This document shows positions 34,010-43,430 of a stretch of 52,894 nt of DNA, piece by piece. Source of the DNA: Bacillota bacterium (GTDB lineage Bacteria > Bacillota > Clostridia > Lachnospirales > Lachnospiraceae); contig JAEZKL010000082.1 of assembly GCA_023415475.1 (NCBI GenBank), positions 1-52,894 on the forward strand, read 5' to 3'. The translations under genes and the position numbers were made by a program. A model generated the notes under the pieces. That model was not told the origin of the DNA. It was given only the letters and a program-made list of their open reading frames with translations, and searched no databases. How positions within the stretch are numbered: position 1 is the stretch's first letter; every line of letters starts with the position of its first letter.

Positions 34010-35323
34010 ATGGGAAAAGCAAATTTACGGACAGCACTTTATGATGAACTTACTGGTTTACCCGAATTCAATTTATTGAAGAATATTTTAACCGACTATA
34101 TTGTTAGAAGATCTTGCAATCAATTTGCAGGAGTGGATGGATTTGCTCTTGTTTATCTGGATATTAACAACTTTACTTTTCTAAATGAAACATACGGTTT
34201 AAAGGTGTGTGACAATATCATTAAGTGCGTGGCCAAATACCTGGCGGATAAGATTAAGAACCCCAATTATGTAGCTAGAGTAGCCAGTGATAAGTTTGCG
34301 ATTTTATGTACTGATATCGAAACGAAACAGCAGATATATGATATGGTAGAGGATGTCATTGATAATGGCTGTAATATCTGTATATCGGATTATGTTTTTT
34401 ATATAACGATGAGCGCCGGTATTTCATTGTTTCCAGAACATGGCAAAGATATCGATACACTGATGAGGAAAGCGGAGACAGCCGGTTATCTTGCGAAAAA
34501 GTCAGGAAAGGACATTAATATATATAGTGATGAGCTCCAGAAGGACATGGTTGAACAAGTACAGATGATCAATAAGCTTCAGAATGGCATTGAGAAAGAA
34601 GAGTTTAGGCTGTTCTATCAACCGGAATATAATCTTATAACCAATGAGATTATCGGAGTAGAAGCATTGGTACGTTGGCCGAATTCTGAGAAGGGATTTA
34701 TATCGCCGGATATCTTTATACCAATTGCCGAAAAAACAAAACAGATTTATAGTCTGGAGCGGTGGATTATTAATGAAGCCTTACATCAGAAGCAACAGTG
34801 GGAAGAGAATGGATTAGGCAGTATTGAATTATCCATTAATCTATCCAGCAAAACCTTAGAGTCTGGGAGCAATTTTCAGAAGATTGAAGAGATTATATCC
34901 TCCCATCAAGTGGATTTCACAAAGATAATATTTGAGATTACTGAGACAATCATTCTCACGCAGGTTGATTTAGCGATTGAACGGTTGAACAGGCTCAGAG
35001 CTTATGGAATTAAGATTGCATTGGATGATTTCGGTACAGGCTACTCATCATTAACACATATTAGTAAGCTGCCGATTGATATCATTAAGATTGATAAAAG
35101 CTTTATACAGTCAATACCGCATGGGAATGAGGAGACAGTTATCACACATAACATCTTATCCATGGCTCATGAATTAAATTATAGAGTGGTAGCAGAAGGA
35201 ATCGAGACACAGGAACAATTAGATTATCTGAAGAACACATCCTGTGAGAGAGGACAAGGCTTCCTGCTATGCAAACCCTTACCCAGCGATAAGTTGAACG
35301 AAGTATTGCTTCCGTTAAGCTAG
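34010..35323 (+). CDS. GGDEF-EAL protein, probable c-di-GMP phosphodiesterase
   Basis: A 437-residue cytoplasmic protein. The GGDEF domain (residues 8-170) is degenerate: the signature position reads ASDKF (92-96), so cyclase activity is unlikely. The EAL domain is intact: EALVRW at 218-223, ELSINLS, FEITET, DDFGTGYSS from 339, K360 and E396 all present. It should hydrolyse c-di-GMP, possibly with the GGDEF half sensing GTP. It lies next to the peptide locus, but a terminator-like palindrome separates them. Confidence 0.88.
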   Translation: MGKANLRTALYDELTGLPEFNLLKNILTDYIVRRSCNQFAGVDGFALVYLDINNFTFLNETYGLKVCDNIIKCVAKYLADKIKNPNYVARVASDKFAILCTDIETKQQIYDMVEDVIDNGCNICISDYVFYITMSAGISLFPEHGKDIDTLMRKAETAGYLAKKSGKDINIYSDELQKDMVEQVQMINKLQNGIEKEEFRLFYQPEYNLITNEIIGVEALVRWPNSEKGFISPDIFIPIAEKTKQIYSLERWIINEALHQKQQWEENGLGSIELSINLSSKTLESGSNFQKIEEIISSHQVDFTKIIFEITETIILTQVDLAIERLNRLRAYGIKIALDDFGTGYSSLTHISKLPIDIIKIDKSFIQSIPHGNEETVITHNILSMAHELNYRVVAEGIETQEQLDYLKNTSCERGQGFLLCKPLPSDKLNEVLLPLS

Positions 35324-35406
35324 GGAATTCGAAAGGGAAAATTACATATGCAATTTACTTCACACAAATGCTGTTTATAATATGGCTACAGGTGTACGGG
35401 GAATAG

Positions 35407-35439
35407 AAAAAGAATGATAACATTGTTATCATTCTTTTT
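35407..35439 (+). terminator. Intrinsic terminator after the EAL gene
   Basis: A perfect 15-bp stem (AAAAAGAATGATAAC) with a 3-nt loop and a T5 tract, so it may work in both directions. It also lies downstream of the minus-strand lipoprotein gene. Confidence 0.85.
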
Positions 35440-35503
35440 CTGTGCTTTTCTTCATTATTAGGATTAAATATAATAACAGTCTATTAATATCATGCTGACA
35501 CAT

Positions 35504-35941
35504 CTATTCTCTGGTTAATTCTATTGTCTCTGTATGATCGTCGATGCGAAGTGTTGCTATTATTGTATCTGCTTCGTAGGTAACCAAACCACTGCTCGAG
35601 GTAAGAGTAAAAGCTCTGCGATCCGGCCCACCTTCGTCGTAATTCTCACATATGGAACTTCCTGTCAGACCCGTATCGTATCCGACCTCCAGCTGACGAA
35701 CACTGGCTAATTCATTGATGTCATTCTTGTATACGGCTGTAAAGGTTGCTTCTGTAGAGGTATCGTGCTGCAATGTACCGTCTTCTGTCCAAAAGGTTAC
35801 CACCGATTTCTCGTGATAATAGACCTCCCAAAGCTCGTTTTCACCTTTGTAGTCATGATAGTATTTGGTTACGTCTTTGTCGGAACAGCCGGCCATTGTT
35901 ATTATAAGAAGCAGAATGAAGATTAACTTGATTTTACGCAT
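35504..35941 (-). CDS. Small putative lipoprotein
   Basis: A 145-residue protein. KIKLIFILLLIITMAGC gives a lipoprotein signal with lipobox TMAGC (cysteine near residue 19), to be modified by Lgt. The mature part has repeated beta-strand-like segments; no known domain is recognised. AGGAGA precedes the start. It is monocistronic and convergent with the EAL gene. Confidence 0.75.
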   Translation of the reverse strand: MRKIKLIFILLLIITMAGCSDKDVTKYYHDYKGENELWEVYYHEKSVVTFWTEDGTLQHDTSTEATFTAVYKNDINELASVRQLEVGYDTGLTGSSICENYDEGGPDRRAFTLTSSSGLVTYEADTIIATLRIDDHTETIELTRE

Positions 35942-36352
35942 AACATATTCTCCTATTTTACTTAAAGGCAGATAAGAAGGGATCCGGTACTATATAGTCT
36001 CAATTGTAATGTTTCCGGTGCGATCTATCAAAAGTCATTATGTGATTTGCTATATTTTAACATATCATTAATAATTATTCCAGTTTGAATAACTGTTTTG
36101 TAAAAATAGTCTTTCCGGAAGTATTCAAGTAAGGGTATCAACCGGATGAAACAAAACCAATTCTCGAACGATATTTGGCACAGATGGTTAAGCAATACCT
36201 CTGTTAACTTGTGCTGCAATGAAGTTGTTGATATATACGGTTTTGATTAATCATAAAGTGTTTGAAATTATGTGCCGGTTTCGATATACTAGGAATAAGT
36301 TAATTGCTACTTATACCATCTCATTCTAAATAAGAAGTAATAGGAGTTGCTT
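35942..36352. other. Intergenic region between lipoprotein gene and aroC
   Basis: About 410 nt. Short frames occur on both strands, but none has a ribosome site and none gives a recognised product. The + strand segment near 36130-36205 encodes PDETKPILERYLAQMVKQYL in one frame, possibly a decayed coding remnant. No clear promoter or terminator is seen. Confidence 0.4.
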
Positions 36353-37456
36353 ATGTCTGGATCAGTTTATGGAAAAAGTTTTGTTATATCAACTTGGGGA
36401 GAATCCCATGGTGAGGGTATTGGAGTTGTTGTGGATGGATGTCCGGCAGGGCTGCCCATGAATGAAGCAGTTATACAGGCGTACCTGGATCGGAGAAAGC
36501 CCGGTCAGACTAATTATTCGACACCACGGAAGGAGAACGATCGGCTGCGAATCCTTTCGGGTATCTTTGAGGGACATACCACCGGTACACCGATTTCCTT
36601 GGTTGTTTACAATGAAAATCAACGCTCTTATGATTACTCGGATATCGCTCGTTTTTATCGTCCGGGTCATGCAGATTATACGTACGATATGAAGTATGGA
36701 TTTCGGGATTATCGCGGTGGCGGCCGTTCTTCGGGACGAGAGACTACAGCAAGAGTTGCTGCAGGTGCAATTGCAGCTGAGATCTTAAAAGAGCTTGGGA
36801 TATCAGTCTTTGCCTATACTAAGTCCATTGGGCCTGTTACCGTTGATTATCAGAAATGTCAAAAGGAATATAGGAAGGATAGCCCTTTGAATATGCCGGA
36901 TCCGGAAGCTTCAAAAAAGGCAGAAGCCTATATCAGTGAGCAGATGGAGGACCATAATTCTGTGGGTGGTGTAATTGAGTGTATCGTATCGGGAGTGCCC
37001 GCTGGAATTGGAGAGCCGGTTTTTGATAAGCTGGATGCAGTCCTTGCTAAGGCAATAATGTCAATCGGAGCTGTCAAAGGGGTTGAGATTGGTGACGGCT
37101 TTGCTGCTTCAACAAGAACAGGTGCTGAGAACAATGATTCCTTTTACTATGACAACAGTGGAAAGCTTAGCAAACTAAGTAATCATGCCGGTGGTATCCT
37201 TGGAGGTATTAGTGACGGGACTGAGATCATCCTTCGTGCTGCTGTGAAACCCACGGCTTCGATTGCCAAATCGCAACGTACCGTGAACAAGAATAATGAG
37301 AATATTGAAGTTGAAATTCAAGGGCGACATGACCCTATCATTGTACCGAGAGCAGTTGTTGTGGTGGAGGCGATGGTTGCTGTTACTCTGGTGGATTATC
37401 TTTTTGAGGGAATGACCTCAAGAATGGATAAGATTAAGGAATTTTATAAGCATTAA
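36353..37456 (+). CDS. aroC: Chorismate synthase
   Basis: A 367-residue protein. The family signatures are GESHGEGIGVVVDGCPAG near the N-terminus, RYSGGGRSSGRETTARVAAGA-like segment GGGRSSGRETTARVAAG near residue 122, and DPIIVPRAVVVVEAM near the C-terminus. It forms chorismate from EPSP with FMN as cofactor, the last common step of aromatic amino-acid synthesis. ATG 36353 with TAGGAG upstream is preferred to the TTG. It stands alone, not in an aro operon. Confidence 0.95.
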   Translation: MSGSVYGKSFVISTWGESHGEGIGVVVDGCPAGLPMNEAVIQAYLDRRKPGQTNYSTPRKENDRLRILSGIFEGHTTGTPISLVVYNENQRSYDYSDIARFYRPGHADYTYDMKYGFRDYRGGGRSSGRETTARVAAGAIAAEILKELGISVFAYTKSIGPVTVDYQKCQKEYRKDSPLNMPDPEASKKAEAYISEQMEDHNSVGGVIECIVSGVPAGIGEPVFDKLDAVLAKAIMSIGAVKGVEIGDGFAASTRTGAENNDSFYYDNSGKLSKLSNHAGGILGGISDGTEIILRAAVKPTASIAKSQRTVNKNNENIEVEIQGRHDPIIVPRAVVVVEAMVAVTLVDYLFEGMTSRMDKIKEFYKH

Positions 37457-37500
37457 GGCAAGGCACTAATCAATGCCAGAATAAATCCAGATGTAAATAT

Positions 37501-37558
37501 GAGGTAATATTAATAGGAAGGATAACCGATAGATACTCCTTCCTATTAATATTACTTC
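37501..37558. terminator. Long stem-loop after aroC
   Basis: A 19-bp perfect stem (37504-37522 with 37537-37555), extended by GAG/TTC pairs, around a 14-nt loop. It is AT-rich with a GGAAGGA/TCCTTCC core and is followed by a T-containing stretch. It probably ends the aroC transcript. Confidence 0.6.
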
Positions 37559-37566
37559 ATTTTGGC

Positions 37567-37577
37567 TGGTCAAACCA
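37567..37577. promoter_or_regulatory. Third FadR-type operator upstream of GH51
   Basis: TGGT-CAA-ACCA matches the FadR-subfamily consensus and differs from operator 2 in one spacer base and the final flanking base. It is 10 nt upstream of the -35 of the GH51 promoter. Confidence 0.5.
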
Positions 37578-37587
37578 AAATAATGTG

Positions 37588-37616
37588 TTGAAATAAAATG
37601 AAAAATCATTTATAAT
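37588..37616 (+). promoter_or_regulatory. Promoter of the GH51 gene
   Basis: TTGAAA and TATAAT are separated by 17 nt. The transcript would have a leader of about 175 nt before ATG 37800, which is unusually long; its GC-richer part (37665-37765) may be folded. No known riboswitch consensus was recognised. Confidence 0.7.
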
Positions 37617-37799
37617 TTAGTGAAAAAACTAAATTACTAAAGAAAAAAGAAAATATTTCAGTAAGAGACTAGCCCTTGGGAACGTGGGAGGTAATTTATA
37701 CCAATTATATGGCGGATCATGGAAGAGGTACTAGCGATACGGTTTCGAAAACACAGGTGTAAAGGTATTTATTACTAATAATATGAGAGGATGAAAAAA

Positions 37800-39299
37800 A
37801 TGGCAAAGTTAGTAATCAATGAACTCAACAAAAAAGACAAAATTAATGCGGAGATATACGGTCATTTCGCAGAACACCTTGGTAGATGTATCTATGAGGG
37901 CTTGTATGTAGGTGAGAATTCTAAGATTAAGAATATAAATGGGATGAGAACGGATGTGGTGGAGGCCCTCAGGGAAATCAAGGTGCCCGTTCTTCGTTGG
38001 CCTGGAGGATGTTTTGCAGATGAATATCACTGGAAGGATGGCATCGGTCCTAAGGAAAAGCGTAAGAAGATGATAAATACTCACTGGGGCGGTGTCGTAG
38101 AAGACAACAGCTTCGGAACACACGAGTTCATGGAATTGTGCCGCCAATTGGACTGTAAAACCTATATTAACGGTAACCTTGGCAGCGGTACCGTACAGGA
38201 AATGTCTGATTGGGTGGAATATATGACCTTCGAAGGGGTATCTCCGATGGCGGATCTCCGAAAGGAGAACGGACATGAAAAGGCCTGGAGAGTCGATTAC
38301 TTTGGTGTAGGGAACGAAAATTGGGGCTGCGGAGGCAATATGACACCGGAGCATTATGCCAATGAATTCAGACGATATCAGACCTATATCAGAAATTATA
38401 AATCAGATGCAAAAATTGCAAAGATTTGCTGTGGTGCCAATGTGAGTGATTATCATTGGACAGAGAGTGTTCTTAAGACGACTCATGACCATTCTCCCGC
38501 TCACCTGCATGGCTTCATGGATGGTCTGTCATTGCATTATTATGTTCTTCCGGGCAGCTGGGAGTCCAAGGGAAGTGCAACGAATTTCGATGAAGAGGTA
38601 TGGTATCGGACTCTGAAGAAGGCTCTTTATATGGATACATTAATCAAGGGGCATAGTGCCATTATGGATCAATATGACCCGGATAAGAAGATCGGGATGA
38701 TTGTGGATGAATGGGGATGCTGGTATGATGTAGAGCCGGGTACAAATCCGGGATTCTTATATCAGCAGAATACCATGAGAGATGCATTGGTAGCGGGAAT
38801 TACATTGAATATCTTTAATAAGCATTGCGATAGGGTAAAGATGGCAAATCTGGCGCAGATGATTAATGTACTTCAGTCTGTCATTTTGACTGAGGGTGAG
38901 AAGATGGTGAAGACTCCGACCTATCATGTATTCCATATGTATAAAGAGCACCAGAATGCACAACTTTTGGAAAGTCATATTGATACAAGTTTAATCGGTA
39001 CGGGTGAGGATTTGGTTCCCAGTCTACATGAATCTGTCTCGATTGATGATCAAGGTACGATTAATATAACATTGAACAATATATCGTTAAACGATTCAGA
39101 GGAAGTGGAGGTTCTTTTAGCGGAGAAGGAGATAAGGGAAGTAAAAGCAAGTATCTTATCCGGACGTATGAATGATTATAATACCTTCGAGGATGCGGAA
39201 AATGTAACCGAAAAAGCCTTTACCGAGTTCAAAGTGCAGAAAAAGGGCATATCCTTTGTGATACCTGCCTGCAGTGTGCTAAATATTAAAATTAGCTGA
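37800..39299 (+). CDS. GH51 alpha-L-arabinofuranosidase
   Basis: A 499-residue GH51 enzyme. The acid/base Glu is E173 in GVGNENWG and the nucleophile is E304 in VDEWG. RWPGGCFADEYHW near residues 66-78 is the family N-terminal signature. There is no signal peptide, so it acts inside the cell on imported arabinoside fragments. ATG 37800 has AGAGG 9 nt upstream; the alternative at 37791 has none. The next gene overlaps its stop (TGATG). Confidence 0.93.
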   Translation: MAKLVINELNKKDKINAEIYGHFAEHLGRCIYEGLYVGENSKIKNINGMRTDVVEALREIKVPVLRWPGGCFADEYHWKDGIGPKEKRKKMINTHWGGVVEDNSFGTHEFMELCRQLDCKTYINGNLGSGTVQEMSDWVEYMTFEGVSPMADLRKENGHEKAWRVDYFGVGNENWGCGGNMTPEHYANEFRRYQTYIRNYKSDAKIAKICCGANVSDYHWTESVLKTTHDHSPAHLHGFMDGLSLHYYVLPGSWESKGSATNFDEEVWYRTLKKALYMDTLIKGHSAIMDQYDPDKKIGMIVDEWGCWYDVEPGTNPGFLYQQNTMRDALVAGITLNIFNKHCDRVKMANLAQMINVLQSVILTEGEKMVKTPTYHVFHMYKEHQNAQLLESHIDTSLIGTGEDLVPSLHESVSIDDQGTINITLNNISLNDSEEVEVLLAEKEIREVKASILSGRMNDYNTFEDAENVTEKAFTEFKVQKKGISFVIPACSVLNIKIS

Positions 39300-39547
39300 T
39301 GGATACCCGGGTATGTAAGAAGTGTTTGATTCGAGATATGGAAGAATATGAAGAGTATAAGAATATGTTTGAGTATATTCGTAATCTTCCGGAGGAGATT
39401 AAGGCATCACAGGAATTATATGAGAACAGAATGGGGCTCTGTAAAGAGTGCGACATGCTTTTAAGTGGTATGTGTAGAAAGTGTGGATGCTTTGTTGAAA
39501 TGCGGGCAGCAGTTGCGAAAAACTACTGCCCCGGTAAGAAGTGGTAA
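39299..39547 (+). CDS. Small DUF6171-type Cys-rich protein
   Basis: An 82-residue protein with CKKC near residue 6, CKEC near 49 and CRKCGC near 59, and a terminal YCPGKKW, suggesting zinc binding. It starts inside the GH51 stop codon (TGATG), so translation is coupled. Function unknown. Confidence 0.75.
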   Translation: MDTRVCKKCLIRDMEEYEEYKNMFEYIRNLPEEIKASQELYENRMGLCKECDMLLSGMCRKCGCFVEMRAAVAKNYCPGKKW

Positions 39548-39558
39548 CATTATAGGGG

Positions 39559-39984
39559 CTAGTCCTTAAGATATATGATAGCGCCAATCAGAAACAAAAT
39601 AAGTCCGATTAATTTCCTTACATTTATTTCTACATTATTTACGATTGCATCAACAATCAGTCCGCTTAACAATTGTCCGGAAAGAACCAATATGATGGTA
39701 TTCGATATCCCGAGCTGAGGAATAGCGCTTGATGATAAATAGATGATTGACGCACCAAACAGGCCGCCAATCAGCCAGAGAGGTTTGATCGTCGTAATCT
39801 TGGTATAGTAGATTAACTTGCCATTAATAAGATTCATAAATAAAATAAATGTCATACCGACGAGAAGACTATGAAGGGTAGCAATTCCAGGAGTAATATA
39901 TTTACCAAGCTGTGAATTGATGCTTGATTCAATCGTGGTGAAGATACCTGCTAAGATTGCCAATAGGATATAGAACAGATTCAT
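39559..39984 (-). CDS. DMT-family membrane protein (YdcZ/DUF606 type)
   Basis: A 141-residue membrane protein with five hydrophobic segments (for example LFYILLAILAGIFTTIE and LWLIGGLFGASIIYLSS). The pattern NSQLGKYITPGIATLHSLLVG is typical of the small single-domain YdcZ branch of the DMT superfamily. Start 39984 has GGAG 7 nt upstream. Substrate unknown. Confidence 0.78.
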   Translation of the reverse strand: MNLFYILLAILAGIFTTIESSINSQLGKYITPGIATLHSLLVGMTFILFMNLINGKLIYYTKITTIKPLWLIGGLFGASIIYLSSSAIPQLGISNTIILVLSGQLLSGLIVDAIVNNVEINVRKLIGLILFLIGAIIYLKD

Positions 39985-40221
39985 ATTGGTCTCCAAGGTT
40001 GTCATTATTTATCAATATGAAAATAGTTATAAATATATACAACAAATAATAATTAACTCATTAAATTGCCTTTTGTCTTCTTTGTTTGTTCTCATTTCTG
40101 TATTGTGACAGGTTTATATATTATCGTTTAATCACTGTGTTACAATAGATGCCTGTTCTTCACCGGTAAAGGGATGATCACTGCCCTCATGTCCGGATAT
40201 GTATGGACCCCCTAATCTACA

Positions 40222-40869
40222 CTACCTGGCGCCGTTCCATTCATTGATAAACTCATCTAAGTAATTTTCAATAAAAGCATGGCGTTGTTCAGCCATGGAT
40301 CTCGCGGTGTCGGTATTAATTAGATCTTTTAACTTTAGTATCTTTTCATAAAAGTGATTAAAGCTGTTACTGGTATGGTTTTTATATTCTTCAGCTGTCA
40401 TATTCTCGAGCGGTTTTTCGTCAGGGTCATAGATAGGTCTACCCTTATGCCCGCCATAAGCAAAGGTTCTGGCTATGCCAATCGCTCCTAATGCATCTAA
40501 TCGATCAGCATCCTGCACAATTTTTCCCTCGATGCTCTCCGGAACGATTGAGCTGCTGCCCGAATATGAGACGGACTTGATAATCCGGCATATTTCTTTT
40601 ATTACATCCTCATCCACACCGTTTTCATGTAAGAATTTCCTGGCATTCTCCAAGTTCTCACTGGTGTTAAATAGTTTTCTATCGTCAACATCATGCAATA
40701 AGGCAGCAAGTTTGATCAGTAACAGGTTGCCTCCTTCTTTTTCTGCAATATTAATAGCGTTATTATAAACACGGATACTGTGATGATAATCATGTCCGCT
40801 ATAATCGTCGCTAAATATTTCTTTGATATAGTCCTTTGCATTTTCTACTATTCGAACTTCGTTAGTCAT
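40222..40869 (-). CDS. HD-domain phosphohydrolase (YpgQ/YedJ-like)
   Basis: A 215-residue HD-superfamily protein. GHDYHHSIRVYN near residue 24 and AALLHDVDD near 54 provide the metal His/Asp ligands; ADRLDALGAIGIARTFAYGG follows. Members hydrolyse nucleotide pyrophosphates or similar. Start 40869 has GGAGTG upstream; the longer frame is less supported. Confidence 0.85.
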   Translation of the reverse strand: MTNEVRIVENAKDYIKEIFSDDYSGHDYHHSIRVYNNAINIAEKEGGNLLLIKLAALLHDVDDRKLFNTSENLENARKFLHENGVDEDVIKEICRIIKSVSYSGSSSIVPESIEGKIVQDADRLDALGAIGIARTFAYGGHKGRPIYDPDEKPLENMTAEEYKNHTSNSFNHFYEKILKLKDLINTDTARSMAEQRHAFIENYLDEFINEWNGAR

Positions 40870-41044
40870 AACTGGTTTCACTCCATTCTGGATCAGACAT
40901 ATTGGTGATTTCAAACATTATATCATCATTTAAGTTGATTGCCAACCGCTCCTATCATGAATCCAAATCGAGAACAGAGATAAATATGGAAATTATTAGA
41001 TGGTTATGATAGTATGAATTTATACAATAATGGAGGTACTAGAC

Positions 41045-41581
41045 ATGGAAAAGAATAAACTGATCGCTTTATTTCCCGGACGAAATTATAACGTTGACAT
41101 GCCATTGCTTTATTATGCAAGATTTAAATATGATATTCGAGGCTATGATGATCTGCAGATCTGTTATGGAGATTATTATTCGGAAGAAAAATCAATTGAA
41201 GAGTGTATGACCATTGCAAAGGAGAATGTATTAAAACAAGTTTCCAATGTGGATTTTTCTAGGTATGATGACATTATCTTTGTCTCAAAAAGTATAGGTA
41301 CGGTAATAGCGGGATGGTTAGCTGAAGAATTAGGAATCAAAGTGAGACATATATTTCTGACACCACTGGAGGGAACCTTACCATATATCAAGGAACACAA
41401 TGTGATAACCGTCATTGCAGGTACAGAAGATAAGATGCTCGATTCAAATATTTTAAGTGAGTACTGTAAGAAAGAGGGGGTATATCTAAAACAATTTAAA
41501 GGTGTGGGACATAGATTAGAGGTATTTAACGACTTCGATATTAATCTGGATATCCTAAAGCAAATCGTAGAACTATATTGA
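41045..41581 (+). CDS. Alpha/beta-hydrolase-fold protein
   Basis: A 178-residue protein. FVSKSIGT near residue 79 is the nucleophile elbow (Ser in xSxG form), and GVGHRLEVF near 160 supplies His. The core GxSxG is SKSIGT, so the first Gly is replaced. Probably a small esterase/lipase-like enzyme. GGAGG precedes ATG 41045. Confidence 0.7.
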   Translation: MEKNKLIALFPGRNYNVDMPLLYYARFKYDIRGYDDLQICYGDYYSEEKSIEECMTIAKENVLKQVSNVDFSRYDDIIFVSKSIGTVIAGWLAEELGIKVRHIFLTPLEGTLPYIKEHNVITVIAGTEDKMLDSNILSEYCKKEGVYLKQFKGVGHRLEVFNDFDINLDILKQIVELY

Positions 41582-41592
41582 TATTATCAACA

Positions 41593-41620
41593 AAAGAACC
41601 CTTCCTGTGAAGAGTTCTTT
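41593..41620 (+). terminator. Intrinsic terminator after the alpha/beta hydrolase
   Basis: AAAGAAC...GTTCTTT stem with inner CTT/AAG pairs, ending in a short T-run and lying 12 nt after the stop codon. It faces the convergent GNAT gene. Confidence 0.65.
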
Positions 41621-41650
41621 AAGTAGCTATTTTCTAACATAGGTTAAGGC

Positions 41651-42187
41651 TTATTTTACTAGAAACCAATCCAGCGAATATATATTATGTAGATATTGTT
41701 GATTTCGAAATAGACAAATCTCGGTTTCGCCGTGAAAGGTAAAACCAAACCGCTCTGCTAATCGGATAGATTCTATGTTGTCAATGTATATATGTGCATT
41801 AACTCGACTTACCTTCATTTCATTTTTGGCAAAATCTAAAATTGCGCATAATGCTTCACTCATAAACCCTTGTCCCTGATATTCAGGCTGGAGGTCATAG
41901 CCAACATCAACACAATCAATCACGGTGTCCCAACAATGGAAACCGCAGGTACCGATCTTTGTACTATCGCTTTTTAATGTTAATATCCACCGGTGTTGAG
42001 CCCGGGGTTCCGGCTGTAAATAATAATTAATTAATTCATCCGCTTCCGTTAAGGTCTTTAACGGTTCCGCATCGAATAAGTATCTATTTATATTATCGTT
42101 TGAAAATTGATTTAGAATAAACTCTCTATCCTCATATGAGATGTTTTTTAATAATAATCGATCTGTTTCAATCTCATGAAAAAACAT
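41651..42187 (-). CDS. GNAT-family acetyltransferase (RimJ/RimL-like)
   Basis: A 178-residue GNAT protein. It begins with IETDRLLLKN, typical of the RimJ/RimL branch, and has the acetyl-CoA region YQGQGFMSEALCAILDFAKNE about residues 113-133. The N-terminal acceptor cannot be predicted. AAGGAGG precedes the start. Confidence 0.85.
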   Translation of the reverse strand: MFFHEIETDRLLLKNISYEDREFILNQFSNDNINRYLFDAEPLKTLTEADELINYYLQPEPRAQHRWILTLKSDSTKIGTCGFHCWDTVIDCVDVGYDLQPEYQGQGFMSEALCAILDFAKNEMKVSRVNAHIYIDNIESIRLAERFGFTFHGETEICLFRNQQYLHNIYSLDWFLVK

Positions 42188-42248
42188 AAATTATCCTCCT
42201 TTTTAAGGATTAACAGTTTGAAATCCCCCATATCTGGCAAATTTATAA

Positions 42249-42731
42249 CTATTCTTTGCTTTCGCCATCATAATAATCAACCTGACTATTGTCACGAAAA
42301 AACATACCAGGCTGGTTGTGAACAATAATCCCCGTTTTATTTGTATTAGGATAATGAACGATATCAGGTGAATGCGTGGTATCAAAATCAATGTATTTTA
42401 ATGGTTCATACTCGGAAGTGTTTATTATTTTATGTGTTCCTTTTTCCGAAGGAGGGCATACAATAAAATCACCTTCTTTTATCGCTCTATTCCCGGTTCT
42501 GGTCTCAACAATTCCACAGCCGCTAAGCACATAAAATGCCTCAGTATTGGCTACATGGTAATGGTATGGATAATTCGCTTTCAAAGGAGGTACTTCATAT
42601 ATTGCGATATAGCACTGATCGAACTTATCTCGAGGGGTGACCTCATATTTTATATATTCATAGTTTTTATGTACGTTCTTATGTATTCCAACTAAATCCT
42701 GTTGATTAATAATTAAAATATCATCTTCCAT
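42249..42731 (-). CDS. Cupin-domain protein
   Basis: A 160-residue single cupin. PYHYHVANTEAFYVLSG near residues 56-72 holds the His, His and Glu metal ligands, and GDFIVCPPSEKGTHKI the final His. Such proteins often bind sugars or act as epimerases or dioxygenases. Start 42731 has GAGGAGG upstream. Substrate unknown. Confidence 0.82.
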   Translation of the reverse strand: MEDDILIINQQDLVGIHKNVHKNYEYIKYEVTPRDKFDQCYIAIYEVPPLKANYPYHYHVANTEAFYVLSGCGIVETRTGNRAIKEGDFIVCPPSEKGTHKIINTSEYEPLKYIDFDTTHSPDIVHYPNTNKTGIIVHNQPGMFFRDNSQVDYYDGESKE

Positions 42732-42785
42732 AGTGTACCTCCTCATTCTTAGATTGATTTTTGATTAAGATAATATTAGTATTTA

Positions 42786-43430
42786 TCACCCATACGCAAC
42801 CAATATCGTTGTATTTTCTATACGGAAAACCTTTTCAACAGTTATAAATCCGGCGCTTTTTAGCATTGAAATTTGATTGTTTATAGTGCATGGAGTATCA
42901 TAATGATAGAACTCATGATTGGATATCCCTAATTCTTTCCGGATTCGCGCATTTTCTGCATAATAGAAATCTTCCTCTTCCTGACTTTCTACCATGTAAT
43001 CACATTCAATATAAACACCGCCCTGTATTAAAGCTTGATTAATTTTTTTATAAAGAGCAATTTTTGCATCGTGTGAAAAATGATGCATCGTTTGAAAGGA
43101 TATTGCACAATCATATTTTGCAGTTCCTAAAGGGACATCGAAATAGCTGCCACAGATAAGCTGCATTGCTTTATCCGGATGCTTTGCCCTCAATTTATCG
43201 AGCATCGCTTGCGTTAAATCAATACCGGTTACATTAATATCTGGCATCACCTTTAATATTTCATCAAGTTCAAGGCCTGTTCCGCAACCAAGGTCAAGGA
43301 GAGATTTGCAAGACCTGGGAATAAGCTTTGACATTTCTATATAGCCCTCTTTACAACCGATAACATTGGTGAGCATATGTTCATCATAGCCTTCTACACG
43401 CGCTGTAAAGAAACAATCCATTTTTTCCAT
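42786..43430 (-). CDS. Class I SAM-dependent methyltransferase
   Basis: A 214-residue methyltransferase. Motif I LLDLGCGTGLELDEI near residue 45 binds SAM; VTGIDLTQAML and DCAISFQTMHHF are the following motifs. Target unknown. AGGAGA precedes the start. Confidence 0.85.
   Translation of the reverse strand: MEKMDCFFTARVEGYDEHMLTNVIGCKEGYIEMSKLIPRSCKSLLDLGCGTGLELDEILKVMPDINVTGIDLTQAMLDKLRAKHPDKAMQLICGSYFDVPLGTAKYDCAISFQTMHHFSHDAKIALYKKINQALIQGGVYIECDYMVESQEEEDFYYAENARIRKELGISNHEFYHYDTPCTINNQISMLKSAGFITVEKVFRIENTTILVAYG

Noticed and set aside
36028..36219. A 63-residue minus-strand frame between the lipoprotein gene and aroC.
   Set aside because: There is no ribosome site and the composition looks random; the region may hold coding remnants on the other strand, but nothing firm.
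42203..42391. A 62-residue minus-strand frame overlapping the cupin gene.
   Set aside because: It is an alternative-frame shadow of the cupin gene with no ribosome site.
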